Source: Cylindrodendrum hubeiense (Eukaryota; Ascomycota; Sordariomycetes; Hypocreales; Nectriaceae). From it: 32,843 bases of DNA. Numbering within the stretch: the first letter of the stretch is position 1; every line of letters starts with the position of its first letter. A program made the translations under genes and the position numbers. Below the pieces are notes generated by a model that did no database searches, was not told the origin of the DNA, and saw only the letters and a program-made list of their open reading frames with translations. The stretch lies in assembly GCA_014621425.1 (NCBI GenBank), contig JAANBB010000440.1, positions 1 through 32,843 on the forward strand. Direction: 5' to 3'. Below are positions 30,569 to 32,843 of this stretch, piece by piece.

Positions 30569-31229
30569 GGCTGCATTTGGTTGAGAAGGATATGGCGGGT
30601 CGCTGGTGGTTTATTGTTTTCGAAAGCGTTTGCTGTGAGAAACTGGCGAGAGGGGAGCGTTAGTGGGCTCTTCCACGGTCGTAAGGCTGCAGAGCTAGGA
30701 GTACACCAGTTGCGGACGGGAATGGTGCGCTTGAAAGCTTTTGTTGCAGGTGGAGGGAACGGGACGCTTCTCCCGGATAGATCGCTCCAGCACGAGATGA
30801 GAAAACCGGGCATGCCATTATTGGTCGCTATTGGTGGCCACAGGCAGGAAGGAAATTACTCACCGGGACCGATAATGCAAGCCTGAGAACAGCGCTGTCA
30901 ACATGATGAGTGGGCTATTGGCCATCGCATTTCAGCGATGCTGCCACCTTGTAGATGCTTTATTTTGCTACAGCTACTTCACACAAACCGCGCAAATGAT
31001 CCTCGCAGATTGAAGTGTTGACGGATGGTGTGCTTGTCCCAAGGATTTGATTGGTGTTGACGTGGATATCCGCGGCACGGCCCACGTCGACCGGCATGAG
31101 CTGGGGATGGGAGTAGGTCATGGAATTCTGTTAATGTCGATCATGCCCGAGTCTGTCTGATAGATCTCAGCTCTCCTGGTGGGTAGTGGTGAGGCAAAGG
31201 GAACTACCGTAAGAACTCGATAAATTCGG
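30569..31229. other. Upstream region of the ankyrin pseudogene
   Basis: No gene supported. A 101-codon plus-strand frame (30581-30886) has no domain and antisense overlap only. It presumably includes the old promoter of the ankyrin gene. Confidence 0.45.
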
Positions 31230-31519
31230 ATGCCCATCAAGAGCAACCGCGACGACGACTGTGGTGGTTGCGAAGGTGCTCGCGGCCGAAAATGTTACTA
31301 CAATGTTTGTGTTACTCAACTTGGCTGATGAACTACAGGGCTAAGCTCAGATAGTGCAGCGAATTTGGGCACATTGTTAGGAGCCCCGAGCCCGCTCCTG
31401 GCCGGTCGACGCGGCCTCGCTCACCGCGTCGATGGTCGGCGTCACCCTCGATGCACCCGCGAGCTCCCCTCCCATCCTGCTGCGGATGGGGAGAAGAGCA
31501 AGAAGAACGAAAACAATAA
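31230..31519 (+). pseudogene. Stray plus-strand copy of the zinc-knuckle unit
   Basis: ATG at 31230 opens a 25-codon exon (MPIKSNRDDDCGGCEG, then ARGRKCYYN). The 50-nt intron 31305-31354 has the same GTTTGTGTTAC donor and an ATAG acceptor as the introns of the 17.8-22 kb array. The second exon opens CSEFGHIVRS and ends at TAA 31517-31519 (79 aa in total). The knuckle is damaged: an extra Tyr changes CX2C to CX3C and the last Cys is Ser. Opposite strand to the array and about 9 kb beyond it. Spliced open frame, but probably non-functional. Confidence 0.6.
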
Positions 31520-32202
31520 AGTTTCATTAGCAGACCTAAGAAATAGACCAATAAATGGCAATATTAGGACAGATAAACTAGACTTCCGATTTATCCTGGT
31601 GAAATGTCGTCTTGAATGCATTGCTAATAATTCTCTTTGAAACTACTCTATTTCATGTGCAACGGACATTCCACCTCCTATTCCCATGGGCGCTTGAGGT
31701 TGACTATGATTTTACCACGAATTGGACCGGTGGTCACAACCGGAGGTCTAAGCCTACTCCCACATCACACTCTTATCGTCCTCGTCCTTGTCCTCCTTCG
31801 GAAGTTCAATGCCCATCTAGGCTCAGATAGCATCGGCTATATCGACGAGACGCTGAAGGGTGCCCTCGGGGGTGGGGACGGTCATTCTGGGACCTCCGTT
31901 CTCAGCTGGCAAAACGCTTGGCGGTGCCAAAGACGGAGGGACGTTATCACCAGTAGGTATCGCTACGAGACCGCTAATGGGGCAAAAAAATAGCGACGAC
32001 AGGGGAGACAGCAGGCCAGTCGAGAAACACCTGGCTCAAGACCAGAGGGACTGTGTGCACTAAATGTTGGAGGTTGTATGCACTAAATATAAGGGGCCAA
32101 GTGCTGGTATTTAGACCTATATGATAGTTAGTAGTGTCCTATCCACTAGGTCAGCGAGAATCTGCTGGATTGTGGTACTTACAGTTACAGGTTCATCACA
32201 GA
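31520..32202. other. Region between the stray knuckle copy and the terminal minisatellite
   Basis: No supported gene; a 118-codon frame (31637-31993) has no recognisable domain. Near 32045-32090 the motif GCACTAAAT occurs twice about 23 bp apart, next to GGGACTGTGTGC, which also occurs near 26885-26917. Confidence 0.4.
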
Positions 32203-32843
32203 TAATAGTGACGGGTACGTCTTGATGGGTGCGCCGTGTCTTGGCGGGTTTGTCGTGTCTTGGCGGGTTTGTCGTGTCTTGGCGGGTTTGTCGTGTCTTG
32301 GCGGGTCCGTCGTGGATTGTAGTGATGGGTACGTTGCGAGGGTACGTCGAGGGTGATAGTACAGTTCGTCTTGGATAGTCGTGGCAGGTTCGTCGTAACT
32401 GGTTCGTCGTGGATGGTAGTTGATGAGTCCGTCGTGCCTTGGCGGTTCGTCATGGATGGTAGTGCGGGCCCATCATGGTGGTAGTGACGGTTACGTCGCG
32501 GGTGATAGTGGCGGGTATGTCGCGGATGGCAGAGACGGGTACGTCTTGTATGTTAGTGACAGGTATGTCGTGGATAGTAGTGACGGGTGCGTCGTGTTTT
32601 GTGATGGTTACGTCATGGATGTTAGTAAGGTTTGACTTAGATGGTAGTGATGGGTTCGTTGTGTTGTGGCGGGTTCGTGGATGTTTATGACGGGTACGTC
32701 GTGGATTTTAGTGACGGGTTCGGCGTGTCTTGGCGGGTTTGTCGTGGATAGTAGTGCGGGCTCATTCGTGGTGGTAGTGACGGGTACGTCGCGGGTGAAA
32801 GTGACAGGTATGCCGTGGATGTTAGTGACGGGTTTGTTGTGGA
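32203..32843. repeat. Minisatellite running off the window end
   Basis: Built from related G/T-rich units. Four near-identical 19-bp units (CGTGTCTTGGCGGGTTTGT type) lie at about 32235-32312. Elsewhere longer units of about 22-30 bp follow the pattern GTCGTGGATNGTAGTGACGGGTAC with variable parts. The array is cut by the window boundary, so total length is unknown. Open frames through it (both strands) are by-products of the repeat. Confidence 0.85.

Noticed and set aside
32196..32453. Repetitive 85-codon minus-strand frame
   Set aside because: It is produced by the minisatellite period and has no other coding support.
1..32843. tRNA genes, CRISPR arrays, intact transposase or reverse transcriptase
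   Set aside because: None seen by eye on either strand. CRISPR is not expected in a fungal genome, and the zinc knuckles are not accompanied by gag-pol genes.

Overview
The window looks like nuclear DNA of a filamentous ascomycete, probably a Sordariomycete and perhaps Hypocreales. The evidence is short GT-AG introns (about 50-100 nt) with CTAAC/CTGAC-like branch sites, a Zn(II)2Cys6 regulator, a fungal PP2A activator, a fungal Mx/Vps1-type dynamin, and a decayed copy of the ankyrin-repeat membrane protein family common in this class. The species cannot be named from the sequence alone.

Left part (1-17.3 kb), mostly ordinary genes. A PLP-dependent alpha-oxoamine synthase (46-1586, three exons) is followed by a degenerate minisatellite and a Zn2Cys6 transcription factor on the same strand (3325-5946, five exons including a short first exon that is easy to miss). 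Convergent to it is a large coiled-coil protein with a basic Ser/Thr/Pro-rich N-terminus (7061-10587, minus). After a 2.5 kb gene-poor stretch come an unrecognised nuclear-looking protein (13047-15131, minus) and, divergently, the PP2A activator/prolyl isomerase RRD1 (15858-17263, plus).

Middle part (17.8-22.8 kb), an unusual repeat landscape on the minus strand. A gene for a CCHC zinc-knuckle protein has been amplified by tandem duplication of exon-intron units. Each unit starts at the second Cys of one knuckle and ends just after the first Cys of the next. The units I could measure are multiples of three, so duplicating one adds a whole knuckle without changing frame. The 3' end (a Pro/Ala/Glu-rich tail) is open and spliced in frame. 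Most upstream units carry stops, frameshifts, lost splice sites or lost zinc ligands. A 121-bp piece of the 3' end of 18S rRNA is inserted in one of these introns. One unit carries what looks like a template-switch inversion.

Right part (22.4-32.8 kb). A dynamin-family GTPase (23105-25729, minus) appears intact, but it sits between two inverted, rearranged copies of a dispersed repeat. Beyond it lie relics: a conserved hypothetical gene with two frameshifts (27720-28173), a 2.4 kb ankyrin-repeat membrane protein pseudogene with several stops and frameshifts (28212-30568), a stray plus-strand copy of the zinc-knuckle unit (31230-31519), and a long minisatellite running off the window end. The density of relics and minisatellites suggests an accessory or subtelomere-like region, but the window alone cannot prove that.
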